From positions 1 to 64,000 of the forward strand of contig JALJCO010013717.1 in assembly GCA_023101725.1 (NCBI GenBank): DNA of 64,000 bases, given 5' to 3'. This stretch comes from Atherinomorus stipes (lineage: Eukaryota > Chordata > Actinopteri > Atheriniformes > Atherinidae). A program made the position numbers and the translations under genes. Positions 30,791 to 42,763 of the stretch are shown here, in pieces. Position 1 is the first letter of the stretch; each line of letters begins with the position of its first letter. The notes below the pieces were generated by a model, which worked only from the letters and a program-made list of their open reading frames with translations, was not told the DNA's origin and searched no databases.

Positions 30791-31696
30791 CGACGGGCCC
30801 CCCCTCTCCAGGACCCCCGAACAGACCTTACCAGGGAGGCTGGGGAGTGCGCCCCCCTGCAGCTGAAGTTCATCTCATGCAAACTATGGCAAAGTTGCTC
30901 TGAAATAAGCTCCTTAGGAAAGTACATGAGCGAATGATGGGTGTTACAGTTCAGCTCACGACTCTCACAGGTAAATGTGCGACTCATGACATCATGCAGA
31001 GCGAATGACTGAAGTCCGTCACGATCAAAGTATTCGCTCAGTAATTAGCGAATACTTACAGTATACAGTAGTTAGGAGGACGCACAGGATGGGGAGCAGC
31101 TGCGTGATTACAGGCAGATTTGGCTTCATCATGATCATCACGTTATGATTAACAGCATATGTGATGTCATGGCCACCGTGATGATGTAACGCTTCGCTTT
31201 ACGTCGACTGCGGCGCGATGAGCTTTGTGAAGGAGCGAGCAGCCTGTTTTACACTCATCTGGTCACTTTTTTACCTAAATGAGGTGAATGAAGAAGGGAG
31301 GCAGCAGCCGGCATCGCCGACGACGGCAGCTCCAGCCGACATGCTGCGCAGGAACAGCAGCGGCCATTTTACATTCCTTTGTTCCGTTTGCTTTTGGGTT
31401 TGGCACCAAGAAATGTGCTAAACAGTCAATATGCTGAATGTGAATATGACTGTTAACAACACCATCTGTTCATAATTTTGGTTTCCTCCTTAAATATGTT
31501 CATCCAGAGATCATCCGTGGTGAAAGAGTGGAATGTTCAGTTTCACAAGCTTCAACATTTGGCCAAAAGTGAGTTTGCTTACTGGCAGCTCCCTCCATTT
31601 TCTCACACCTTCTCAGTGTAGCAGCGACTGAAAATGCGGCGAAAGGCCGTGTCTGCATGGCGGTGTATCTGCAGCAATGAGTGCGCGGCTGCGGGC
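30791..31696. other. intergenic, nothing recognised
   Basis: No array, transposon or exon could be supported. Confidence 0.5.
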
Positions 31697-32208
31697 TGCA
31701 GTTGCTGCAGTTGCTGCAGTTGCTGCAGTTGTTGCAGTTGCTGCAGTTGCTGCAGTTGTTGCAGTTGCTGCAGTTGCTAGTTGCTGCAGTTGCTGCAGTT
31801 GCTGCTGCAGTTGCTAGTTGCTGCAGTTGCTGCAGTTGCTGCAGCTGCAGTTGCTGCAGTTGCTAGTTGCTGCAGTTGCTGCAGTTGCTGCTGCAGTTGC
31901 TGCAGTTGCTAGTTGCTGCAGTTGCTGCAGTTGTTGCAGTTGCTGCAGTTGCTGCAGTTGCTGCTGCAGTTGCTGCAGTTGCTGCTGCAGTTGCTAGTTG
32001 CTGCAGTTGCTAGTTGCTGCAGTTGCTGCAGTTGTTGCAGCTGCAGTTGCTGCAGCTGCAGTTGCTGCAGTTGCTAGTTGCTGCAGTTGCTAGTTGCTGC
32101 AGTTGTTGCAGCTGCAGTTGCTGCAGTTGCTGCAGTTGTTGCAGCTGCAGTTGCTGCAGTTGTTGCAGTTGCTGCAGTTGCTGCAGCTGCAGTTGCTGCA
32201 GTTGCTGC
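31697..32208. repeat. CTGCAG-rich tandem repeat (9-bp based)
   Basis: About 510 bp of CAGTTGCTG units with interspersed TTGCTAG, GTTGCAG and CTGCAGCTGCAG variants. All forward frames are open over long stretches and read as Leu/Gln, Cys/Ser or Ala/Val runs; these are translation artefacts. The many CTGCAG and CAGCTG palindromes favour hairpins. Confidence 0.97.
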
Positions 32209-32582
32209 CTCGTCGCTTGGATTGTGGGAGTCGGCGTCCACACGGCCGTCGTCTCACTGACCAATCAGTCAGCTCCAGCATGAACAGAGACAGGACAGCC
32301 GCCCAGGGACATCTCAGAGGACGAGATACAAAAGAAGCCACCAAACCCCACAGGACCACCGTATGCCGGCCACGACAGGTGAAAACGAGCCCTATGGCTA
32401 AATCTGGCATATTTACAGGGGGGGGGGTTATATGTGTACTGCAGAACAGTCATGTTGGACGGAGCTGATGTCGGTGAATTTACTTTATTCAGTCAGTAAA
32501 ACTGCGTATTTCATGGCTGGAACAAGTTTGATGAAGTAGTTTGAGCTCTGGGAGCATTTTAAACCTAAACCTCAGAACCAGA
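32209..32582. other. intergenic, nothing recognised
   Basis: Single-copy-looking sequence between two arrays, with a 10-nt G run at 32418-32427. Confidence 0.5.
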
Positions 32583-35500
32583 CGCATCTAGCTGTCACAG
32601 ACACATCTAGCTGTCACAGACGCATCTAGCAGTCAGAGACAATATAAAGAAACATCTAGCTGTCACAGACACATCTAGCTGTCACAGACGCATCTAGCTG
32701 TCACAGACACATCTAGCTGTCACAGACGCATCTAGCTGTCAGAGACACATCTAGCTGTCACAGACACATCTAGCTGTCACAGACGCATCTAGCAGTCAGA
32801 GACACATCTAGCGGTCACAGACACATCTAGCTGTCACAGATGCATCTAGCAGTCAGAGACACATCTAGCTGTCACAGACACATCAAGCTGTCACAGACAC
32901 ATCTAGCTGTCACAGAGACATCTAGCTGTCACTGACACATCTAGCTGCCACTGACACATCTAGCTGTCATAAACACATCTAGCTGTCACAGACACATCTA
33001 GCTGTCACAGACACATTTAGCTGTCACTGACACATCTAGCTGTCACAGACACATCTAGCTGTCACAGACACATCTAGCTGTCACTGACACATCTAGCTGT
33101 CACTGACACATCTAGCTGTCACAGACACATCTAGCTGTTACAGATGCATCTAGCAGTCAGAGACACATCTAGCTGTCACAGACACATCAAGCTGTCACAG
33201 ACACATCTAGCTGTCACAGAGACATCTAGCTGTCACTGACACATCTAGCTGCCACTGACACATCTAGCTGTCATAAACACATCTAGCTGTCACAGACACA
33301 TCTAGCTGTCACAGACACATTTAGCTGTCACTGACATATCTAGCTGTCACAGACACATCTAGCTGTCACAGACACATCTAGCTGCCACAGACACATCTAG
33401 CTGCCACTGACACATCTAGCTGTCACAGACACATCTAGCTGTCACAGACACATCTAGCTGTCACTGACACATCTAGCTGTCACTGACACATCTAGCTGTC
33501 ACAGACACATCTAGCTGTCACAGACACATCTAGCTGTTACAGACACATCTAGCTGTCACAGACACATCTAGCTGCCACAGACACATCTAGCTGTCACAGA
33601 CACATATAGCTGTCATAGACACATCTAGCTGTCACAGACACATCTAGCTGCCACAGACACATCTAGCTGTCACACACACATATAGCTGTCATAGACACAT
33701 CTAGCTGTCACAGACACATCTAGCTGTCTTAAACACATCTAGCTGTCACTGACACATCTAGCTGCCACTGACACATCTAGCTGTCATAAACACATCTAGC
33801 TGTCACAGACACATCTAGCTGTCACTGACACATCTAGCTGTCACTGACACATCTAGCTGTCATAGACACATCTAGCTGTCACAGACACATCTAGCTGTCA
33901 CAGACACATCTAGCTGTCATAGACACATCTAGCTGTCACAGACGCATCTAGCTGTCACAGACACATCTAGCTGTCATAGACACATCTAGCTGTTACAGAC
34001 GCATCTAGCTGTCACAGACACATCTAGCTGTCATAGACACATCTAGCTGTTACAGACGCATCTAGCTGTCACAGACACATCTAGCTGTCATAAACACATC
34101 TAGCTGTCACAGACACATCTAGCTGTCACTGACACATCTAGCTGTCACTGACACATCTAGCTGTCATAGACACATCTAGCTGTCACAGACACATCTAGCT
34201 GTCACAGACACATCTAGCTGTCATAGACACATCTAGCTGTCACAGACGCATCTAGCTGTCACAGACACATCTAGCTGTCATAGACACATCTAGCTGTTAC
34301 AGACGCATCTAGCTGTCACAGACACATCTAGCTGTCATAGACACATCTAGCCGTCATAGACACATCTAGCCGTCATAGACACATCTAGCCGTCATAGACA
34401 CATCTAGCCGTCATAGACACATCTAGCCGTCATAGAAACATCTAGCTGTCATAGACGCATCTAGCTGTCACAGACACATCTAGCTGTCACAGACGCATCT
34501 AGCTGTCACAGACGCATCTAGCTGTCACTGACACATCTAGCTGTCATAAACACATCTAGCTGTCACAGACACATCTAGCTGTCATAGACACATCTAGCTG
34601 TCATAGACACATCTAGCCGTCATAGACACATCTAGCTGTCAGAGACACATCTAGCTGTCACAGACACATCTAGCTGTCACAGACGCATCTAGCTGTCACA
34701 GACACATCTAGCTGTCACAGACACATCTAGCTGTCACAGACACATCTAGCTGTCATAGACACATTTAGCTGTCACAGACGCATCTAGCTGTCACAGACGC
34801 ATCTAGCTGTCACAGACACATCTAGCTGTCACAGACACATCTAGCTGTCACTGACACATCTAGCTGTCAGAGACACATATAGCTGTCACAGACGCATCTA
34901 GCCGTCATAGACACATCTAGCTGTCAGAGACACATCTAGCTGTCACAGACACATCTAGCTGTCACAGACGCATCTAGCTGTCACAGACGCATCTAGCTGT
35001 CACAGACACATCTAGCTGTCACAGACACATCTAGCTGTCACTGACACATCTAGCTGTCAGAGACACATATAGCTGTCACAGACGCATCTAGCTGTCATAG
35101 ACACATTTAGCTGTCACAGACGCATCTAGCTGTCACAGACGCATCTAGCTGTCACAGACACATCTAGCTGTCACAGACACATCTAGCTGTCATAGACACA
35201 TCTAGCTGTCACAGACACATCTAGCTGTCACAGACACATCTAGCTGTCACAGACGCATCTAGCTGTCACAGACGCATCTAGCTGTCACAGACACATCTAG
35301 CTGTCACAGACACATCTAGCTTTCATAGACACATCTAGCTGTCACAGACGCATCTAGCTGTCACAGACGCATCTAGCTGTCACAGACACATCTAGCTGTC
35401 ATAGACACATCTAGCTGTCACAGACGCATCTAGCTGTCACAGATGCATCTAGCAGTCAGAGACACATCTAGCTGTCACAGACACATCTAGCTGTCACAGA

Positions 35501-37106
35501 CACATCTAGCCGTCATAGACACATCTAGCCGTCATAGACACATCTAGCCGTCATAGAAACATCTAGCTGTCATAGACGCATCTAGCTGTCACAGACACAT
35601 CTAGCTGTCACAGACGCATCTAGCTGTCACAGACGCATCTAGCTGTCACTGACACATCTAGCTGTCATAAACACATCTAGCTGTCACAGACACATCTAGC
35701 TGTCATAGACACATCTAGCTGTCATAGACACATCTAGCCGTCATAGACACATCTAGCTGTCACAGACACATCTAGCTGTCACAGACGCATCTAGCTGTCA
35801 CAGACGCATCTAGCTGTCACAGACACATCTAGCTGTCACAGACACATCTAGCTGTCACAGACACATCTAGCTGTCATAGACACATCTAGCTGTCATAGAC
35901 ACATCTAGCTGTCACAGACGCATCTAGCTGTCACAGACACATCTAGCTGTCACAGACACATCTAGCTGTCACAGACACATCTAGCTGTCACTGACACATC
36001 TAGCTGTCACAGACACATCTAGCTGTCACAGACACATCTAGCTGTCACTGACACATCTAGCTGTCAGAGACACATATAGCTGTCACAGACGCATCTAGCC
36101 GTCATAGACACATCTAGCTGTCAGAGACACATCTAGCTGTCACAGACACATCTAGCTGTCACAGACGCATCTAGCTGTCACAGACGCATCTAGCTGTCAC
36201 AGACACATCTAGCTGTCACAGACACATCTAGCTGTCACTGACACATCTAGCTGTCAGAGACACATATAGCTGTCACAGACGCATCTAGCTGTCATAGACA
36301 CATTTAGCTGTCACAGACGCATCTAGCTGTCACAGACACATCTAGCTGTCACAGACACATCTAGCTGTCATAGACACATCTAGCTGTCACAGACACATCT
36401 AGCTGTCACAGACACATCTAGCTGTCACAGACGCATCTAGCTGTCACAGACGCATCTAGCTGTCACAGACACATCTAGCTGTCACAGACACATCTAGCTG
36501 TCATAGACACATCTAGCTGTCACAGACGCATCTAGCTGTCACAGACGCATCTAGCTGTCACAGACACATCTAGCTGTCATAGACACATCTAGCTGTCACA
36601 GACGCATCTAGCTGTCACAGATGCATCTAGCAGTCAGAGACACATCTAGCTGTCACAGACACATCTAGCTGTCACAGACACATCTAGCTGTCATAGACAC
36701 ATCTAGCCGTCATAGACACATCTAGCCGTCATAGAAACATCTAGCTGTCATAGACGCATCTAGCTGTCACAGACACATCTAGCTGTCACAGACGCATCTA
36801 GCTGTCACAGACGCATCTAGCTGTCACTGACACATCTAGCTGTCATAAACACATCTAGCTGTCACAGACACATCTAGCTGTCATAGACACATCTAGCTGT
36901 CATAGACACATCTAGCCGTCATAGACACATCTAGCTGTCACAGACACATCTAGCTGTCACAGACGCATCTAGCTGTCACAGACGCATCTAGCTGTCACAG
37001 ACGCATCTAGCTGTCACAGACGCATCTAGCTGTCACAGACACATCTAGCTGTCATAGACACATCTAGCTGTCATAGACACATCTAGCTGTCACAGACACA
37101 TCTAGT
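32583..37106. repeat. 19-bp satellite, about 238 copies, with higher-order repeats
   Basis: Units ACACATCTAGCTGTCACAG vary at a few sites: GCATC, CACTGAC, CATAGAC, CCGTC and CAGTCAGAG. A rare variant, CATAGAAACATC, recurs at about 34431, 35552 and 36730 in the same local context. These spacings are 1121 and 1178 bp, 59 and 62 units, showing a 1.1-1.2 kb higher-order period in the right half. Earlier segments such as about 32843-33010 and 33142-33310 are also near duplicates. Confidence 0.97.
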
Positions 37107-37146
37107 GGCTGTTGCTGCATGTATTACCAGATGGGGATCGACTTAA

Positions 37147-37612
37147 TGCTGCATTCAGTTTAAACTCAGAATTTGGAAATTCCCAGTTCTGAGTAGGAAG
37201 CTTCAACTGGAAATGGCCTCAGAAGTCGGACTTCCCACTCAGAAAGGACAATCCTCACAGCTCAGAGTTCAGATTTAAAGATGGCCGTGTCCAGTGTTAG
37301 CAGCTCCTGTAATGTTACATTTATTTACACTTCCTACTAATTTTTGTGGCATTGAATCAGTCATACATGTGATATTGGTTATATAGATGTAGGGGGAAGC
37401 TGCTGTGGTGTAATTCACATTTTTCCTGTGGTATGTGAACTACAATGAGAGCTGTGCTAACAACGGCTAATAACACTAGCCTTAGAAAACATGCTGCTTT
37501 GCTAGGCTGCTAACTGGTTTTCCGGCCAGTATACTGGAACACAAGTTGCTCAGGTGTGACATCACCCCCCAGTTCCCCCCTCCCAGTTCTGAGGGAAATG
37601 GAACGCAGCAAA
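37147..37612. mobile_element. non-autonomous DNA transposon candidate
   Basis: The left end ATGCTGCATTCAGTTTAAAC and the reverse complement of the right end TTGCTGCGTTCCATTTCCCT are alike. After each come CTCAG and then GAAT or AACT motifs (AATTCCCAGTTCTGAG left, CCCAGTTCTGAGGG right). Interior noncoding, about 465 bp. The target duplication was not resolved. Confidence 0.5.
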
Positions 37613-37624
37613 AGACTAAATGAA

Positions 37625-37709
37625 ATGGACGTAGTATCCGGTTACATCTGAGGAAAGTGAAACCAGGTGGGCGTGTCCCACTGTCGCCATCTTGCTGTGT
37701 CACGTGTGT
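37625..37709 (-). repeat. interspersed repeat R1, copy 2
   Basis: Reverse-complement match to 844-932, sharing CAGCAAGATGGCGAC, GTGGGACACGCCCACCTGG and GGATACTACGTCCAT. It lies just outside the right end of the 37147-37612 element. Confidence 0.75.
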
Positions 37710-38430
37710 CGTCACTCCCAGAAAATACTAAAATGGGCAAAGCCTGGCTTTGGGCAAATGATTGACAGCCAACATAATCTGGGCTAAATGCTAACTGAGC
37801 TAACTTGAAACTAGCAGGAGCTAACGAATATAAGTCTCCTGAGCGGATAAAGGTCAGACATGTTTGGACTGTTAGCTGCTAAAACCACCATGTTGCTGTT
37901 CTGCTGCAGACTGAGACCTACTGAGAGCTAACAAGGAGCTAACTGTTAGCCACCGGTCGGCAAGCCGGCTTCCGGTCTTTCGTCCTCTCAAACCCACGGT
38001 GCAAATAATAAAATATATTAAACTATAAGATAAAAATATAAAAATCTAAGCATCCGCTCAGATAACCTAGAAATCTAAAGACGAAACCTAAGATTAAATA
38101 CTAAAGATTACAAATTTACAAATGGGTTGACAGTAGACAATGTGAACGGTATTACAATCCTGATGTAGGAAGTAGAGCAGATATTACAGAGCAATGATGA
38201 TGTAAACATGTACCTGTACATGTACAGTAAGTTTTTAGTAATGTAACAGTACAGTGGTAATAGTACAATAATACATATGCAGAGTAAACTGAGCAGCAGT
38301 CCTGATGATGCAATAGTACAGTACGTAGTAGTACCATTTAGTACAATGTTCTGCAGTGTTGAACTGTTGCCATGGTGATCATGAAGCGAGGTGTGCAGTC
38401 CTGAGGTAGGTGAGACTGTGAGCGGGCAGT
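37710..38430. other. intergenic, dispersed-repeat-like but unassigned
   Basis: GCTAAC and TTAGC motifs recur (37790-37960), and 38000-38340 is AT-rich with GTACA motifs. These look like decayed dispersed repeats, but no partner copy exists here. Confidence 0.4.
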
Positions 38431-38450
38431 GGGGGGGGGGGGGGGGGGGG
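38431..38450. repeat. 20-nt poly(G) tract
   Basis: Uninterrupted G run. Confidence 0.93.
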
Positions 38451-38512
38451 ACAGTCCTGGAGAGCCTCTGATGACCCTCTGGCCACACCTGGATCTCCTT
38501 CTTGGCTCTAAA

Positions 38513-38639
38513 AATCTACTAAATGACGTCGTTTCCAGTAACTTCTGGACGCTACCCACTCAGGACACTTGGATTACATTGGACGAGCAGTATGGAGGAA
38601 TATTGACACGTTTTTGTGGACTTTTATGGACATTTTTGG
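38513..38639 (+). repeat. interspersed repeat R2, copy 2
   Basis: Nearly identical to the reverse complement of 3217-3342. The match ends after GGACATTTTTGG; downstream sequence differs between the copies, so the element or duplicated unit is about 127 bp. Confidence 0.8.
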
Positions 38640-39418
38640 CTCGGACCCTGGCGAATCATATAGTAAGATTAGTGAATCACAGCCTTATACTAACCAAATT
38701 TTTTCTAAAATACCAATATTTTCTGCCAACTTAGACTTCAGAATATTAATATGCGGCTTCCAACTCAGTTTTTCATGGACAGTGATGACTGAGGTCGAGC
38801 GGATGTTTGCATTGTGATGTTGCTGCTGGGCAGAGCTAGCTTGTTTCTGATGTTTCTTTTTCTTTTTTCATGCCATTATTTCGTTCTTTTCATCCAGCTC
38901 TGCACAACCGCAGACAGATGGAAATCGTTCAAGAAGAACTTTTTCAAGTCTACCAAAGAGCCCTCTGACATTTTTCCTCTGACTTAAACAGTTACGAGGT
39001 TTGGAAAAGAGATCTCTGAACGAGTCACGATCAAACTCCTGGTCAGTGTCGTTGACACCACTAACAGGATGAGCACGGCTCTACGGTGCAGTGCTCAGTT
39101 TCAGACCTGAGTCCAGGTGTTCTTCCAGTCCCCGAACTCCCCAGATCTGATGGCATCTGTGGGACCCAGAGGATCTGTTAGAGCCAGTTACTCCAGTAGA
39201 CCCTCGGGTGTTCTTCCTTCACACCCTGAAAGCTCATAACTAAGTAGGAAGCCCTCATTGTAGGACACTTGTCATATATGTGTGAGAACTGGTGTGTTTG
39301 TAGCACTTTCTCCCTACAGTCACACAGCAACGAGCGTACGGGGGTCGGTTTCCATGTCTGAGTATCAGCATCTGAGTCTGACCTCCATGTTCAATAATAG
39401 TCTCATGCATTTAGATAC
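38640..39418. other. intergenic, nothing firm
   Basis: No gene. The stretch near 39110-39235 has the feel of a dispersed repeat but could not be assigned. Confidence 0.4.
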
Positions 39419-39945
39419 ACTATATTACCAAAAGTATTTGCTCACCCATCCAGATGATGGAATCAGGTGTTCCAGTCACCTCAGGTTTCAGGTTTATCCA
39501 CACGCGCAACATCGAAAGAAAATACAAACATACAATTCCTTTCAGAGAATGAGGTGTGAAATAGGTCTCCCCAGAGAAGCTACTTAAAACTTATGTAAGG
39601 GGGGGGGGGGGGGGGGGGGGGCAATTTTCTGCAAGCTAATTAATGAGCAGGCAAGAAGAGAAGAAAAAAAAGAAACAAAGAAAATACAACAAGCAGTGGA
39701 GGCGTTCTCTGGAGGACCAATCACGCTTCTCCATCTGCAATCTGATGGAGGAGTCTGGGTTTGGTGGTTGCCAGGACAACGGTACTTGTCTGACTGCATT
39801 GTGCCAAGTGTAAAGCTTGGTGGAGGGGGATTATGGTGTGGGGGTGTTTTCAGGAGCTGGGCTTGGCCCCTTAGTTCCAGTGAAAGGAACTCTGAATGCT
39901 TCAGCATACCAAGACATTCTGGACAATTCCATGTCCCAACTTTAG
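39419..39945 (+). mobile_element. Tc1-like transposon fragment (second family), truncated
   Basis: The 5' terminus is ACACTATATTACCAAAAGTA followed by TTTGCTCACCC, characteristic of a fish Tc1 family. At 39690-39945 comes transposase-related sequence translating in pieces to GQRYLSDCIVPSVK, PLVPVKGTLNASAYQ and ILDNSM, with a frame change in the GGGGIMVWG motif region. Sequence between the terminus and transposase is shortened and holds a 23-nt G run (39599-39621). The 3' half is missing where element R3 begins at 39946. Confidence 0.88.
39599..39621. repeat. 23-nt poly(G) tract
   Basis: Uninterrupted G run within the Tc1 remnant; length uncertain for technical reasons. Confidence 0.93.
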
Positions 39946-40425
39946 GCTCTTTCAGACTGCAGGAACCTTCTGGAGTTCCTGGAACCTTTTCAGGTTCCTA
40001 GAACCTTTTTTGTGCATTCGGACACATAGGAACCAGGAACCTCAGACCTCAGTTCCTAGAACCTTTTTAGCTCCTACTCCGAGGCAGGATCTTTTCAGGG
40101 TTCCATAGGAACTGAATACATAGATGTTTGGTGATTGGTAGAACTGGTAAGCCCCGCCCCTTGTGTGACCTCCGCTTCTTCCAGCCCCCCATATTTAAAA
40201 AGTCCCACAGCTGTTCCAAATGTTTACCGAGATTGTAATAACAAGAACTATTCCAACAGGAGTGTACCAATTCATTATTACATCCATCATAATGGAACAC
40301 GTCCCCAATCCAGAACTATTCTGAAATGTCCAAAAGTGATGATTTTATACTAATTTATGACCCAAATACAGCTGCAAAGTACAGCAGGAGAATCTGCGGC
40401 TGCCGCCCGGACACTTTAGACCAGC
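39946..40425 (-). mobile_element. interspersed element R3, copy 2
   Basis: Reverse-complement match to 12614-13128. It begins with a CTTTCAGACTGCAGGAACC end and finishes at GCCCGGACACTTTA. Its left edge coincides with the loss of Tc1 homology, and its right edge with the start of a hAT-like terminus. The copy is a little shorter than copy 1 because it has fewer GGTTCCTGG-type internal repeats. Confidence 0.8.
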
Positions 40426-40640
40426 GGTTCTCCACCTTTTTCATGATTGGGTCCATGTTCCAGTCGAAACTGGTCCAGGTTCCAGGTTCCAGTCCAAACT
40501 GGTCCAGTTTCCAGTCCAAACTGGTCCAGGTTCCAGTCCAAACTGGTCCAGGTTCCAGTCCAAACTGGTCCAGGTTCATCTTTAACTCTGTATCAGTGTA
40601 ATGATCATTTCTGGTTTCTTTCTTTAATAACTAAAGCAAA
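40426..40640 (+). mobile_element. hAT-like terminus with 22-bp internal repeats
   Basis: CAGCGGTTCTCCACCTTTTT resembles the 5' end of vertebrate hAT elements. About five 22-bp units containing CCAGTCCAAACTGGTCCAGG follow at 40459-40575. No transposase or opposite end was identified. Confidence 0.45.
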
Positions 40641-40985
40641 TCCAGCTGCTTTAACAGACTGAACCTGTAAAATGTGGCTGATAAACATGAATAACATCAT
40701 ATAAAATATATTCTGAGATGGTCACAAACACATTTATATCACACGTATAATTCATGGAAGAAAATCAGACTCCTACAAGAACAAATCAGAATTAGGCTAT
40801 AAACACAAAATCTACAACATTTTACTACAAAAAGAGGAACAACAGAAAAAACTGATTTAAAAAAAGAGATAAAATGCTGCAGTAATAGATCACATTGGAA
40901 ATAAAAAGGCTCAGTTTAAATAATCTGTAAATTAAACCTGTGGTTATATAACAGCTTTGAATAAAAGAGATGAGAAACCTCAGTT
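40641..40985. other. AT-rich intergenic sequence
   Basis: No gene or array. It may be interior of the hAT-like element that starts at 40426. Confidence 0.4.
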
Positions 40986-41829
40986 TTGTATCAGATGATC
41001 TGGGGCATAAATGAACATCAGTATGGATTCAGAACTAATAGGACAACTATACATGCACTGGTGAGTTTGGTAGACATGATAACATCTGCAGTAGAAAAGA
41101 AAGAATATGCAATATGTGTTTTTCTAGATCTGAAAAAAGCATTTGATTACAACGGTATGGAATTAGAGGAACAGCATACAAATGGATTTTGAATTATGTA
41201 AAGGACAGAAAAAAATATGTACAAGAAATAAGATCTCAAATGCAAACTATTACCTGTGGGGTTCCCCAGGGGTCAGTGTTGGGTCCTTTTTTGTTTATTC
41301 TGTATATAAATAATATTTGGGAATCATGTAAAAACTTAAGCTCTATATTATTTGCTGATGATACAACTTTATTCTGTTGTGGGGAGAATCTGCAGCAACT
41401 CGTGGATACGGTGGAGAGAGAACTTTCAGTGTTGGAGAGTTGGTTTGATGAGAACAAACTGACATTACATCTGAGCAAAACTAAGTTTATTATTTTTAGT
41501 AATCGTCAAATCAACTCAAACATTAAACTTATGATAAATGATGTAGAAATAGAAATAGTTAATACTGTCAAATTTCTGGGAGTGATGATTGATGACAAAT
41601 TAAATTGGAAATCACATGTTAACTATATAAAATCAAAGGTGTCTAAATCTTTTGCAGTGTTACTCTGAGCTAAACATTTTGTCAATCTGGCTTCATTATA
41701 TACTTTGTATTGTTCCTTTATACTTCCTTACTTTACTTATTGTGTGGAAGTATGGGGAAGTACTTATAAAACAAGTACAGAATCTATTTACATCATACAG
41801 AAACGAGCAATAAGAATCGTGTGTAATGC

Positions 41830-42763
41830 CAGTGTTGTATAAAGTACCCAAAAGCCGTACTTGAGTAAAAGTAAAAGTACCTTACTGGAAAATGACTCAA
41901 GTAAAAGTCAAAGTTGCCTGCTAGAATATTATTTGAGTAAAAGTAAAAAAGTAGCTAGTATTTACTGTACTTAAGTATCAAAAGTAAAAAGTACTGTTAA
42001 TAAAACGCAATCAGAAATTTGAGTTTAACATTTTCTTTATTTCTGTTTTAGTTTTTAAGTTTGCGAATTTGCGATAGTAATTTGCAAAGTTTAAAGAAGT
42101 TTCAATACGTCCTTACGTGAACCCAACAATATAGAAAAATACTGTACACACAAACATCCTTACAGACCTGCATGCACGCCTACCAACATTCATACCCACG
42201 TGCATTCAATATTAAATCATTCCCTATAAACTCTTGGTGCTCGGAGGTGATGCAAACAAACAAAGAACTTGATTGGTTGAACTTTAACGTGACTGCAGTG
42301 CGACAGCACTTGAACTGTCCATCCAGTCATTATTGAACCCAGAAAAACTTTTTGTTCAACCTCAAAAGAAGTTGTTTCTCTAAATGGTGAGAACACGGTC
42401 TCGCTCTTGGACTGAAGATCAGACCAGCGATGCTGAACAGCCGTTCACCTGCTGCTGAGGCAGGTAAAGGTGTGTTTAGCTTCAGAGACAGTTTGCACAA
42501 GGCTGCTACTAGTCCCACTACAACAAAACAAAGATTGTCCATTGACTCTTAAGTTCCTTTTTTACATTATGTATTTTTGTAACAAGTAACTAAGATGCTC
42601 AGGTAAATGTAATGGAGTAAAAGTATTGATTTTTCTCGCAAAATGTAGTGAAGTAAAAGTAAAAGTCATCAGAAATAGAAGTAGTACAGTAAAGTACAAA
42701 TATAAAAAAATACTACTTAAGTAAAGTAACTAAGTATTTTTACTTAGTTACTATACAACACTG
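41830..42763 (-). mobile_element. non-autonomous hAT transposon, 934 bp, with target duplication
   Basis: The ends are CAGTGTTGTATAAAGTAC and, at the right, TACTATACAACACTG, inverse complements over the outer bases. The same 8 bp, TGTAATGC, lies at 41822-41829 and 42764-42771, the standard hAT target duplication. Both ends carry many AAGTAAAAGTA subterminal motifs. A relic of the hAT C-terminal domain lies inside on the minus strand, so this is a deletion derivative of a full element. It splits the LINE. Confidence 0.95.
42330..42542 (-). pseudogene. hAT transposase C-terminal dimerisation domain remnant
   Basis: The minus-strand frame includes LNTPLPASAAGERLFSIAGL, which matches the hallmark of hAT C-terminal dimerisation regions (P-S/A-S-A-x-x-E-R-x-F-S). 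It continues IFSPRARPCSHHLEKQLLLR and ends near a stop after FFWVQ. The catalytic domain is missing, so the fragment is nonfunctional. It shows that the parent transposase gene ran on the minus strand. Confidence 0.88.

Noticed and set aside
31681..32283. Poly-Leu/Gln or Cys/Ser small proteins
   Set aside because: They come from every frame of the CTGCAG-rich array and have no conserved ends.
32583..37106. CRISPR-like array
   Set aside because: Units are contiguous 19-bp repeats with no unique spacers, in a eukaryotic transposon context. The same applies to the other arrays.
844..40425. A single large inverted duplication linking 844, 3217 and 12614 with 37625, 38513 and 39946
   Set aside because: Each pair is inverted, but the order along the chromosome is the same on both sides, whereas one inverted duplication would reverse it. 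Intervening sequences are unrelated. Independent insertions are the simpler explanation.
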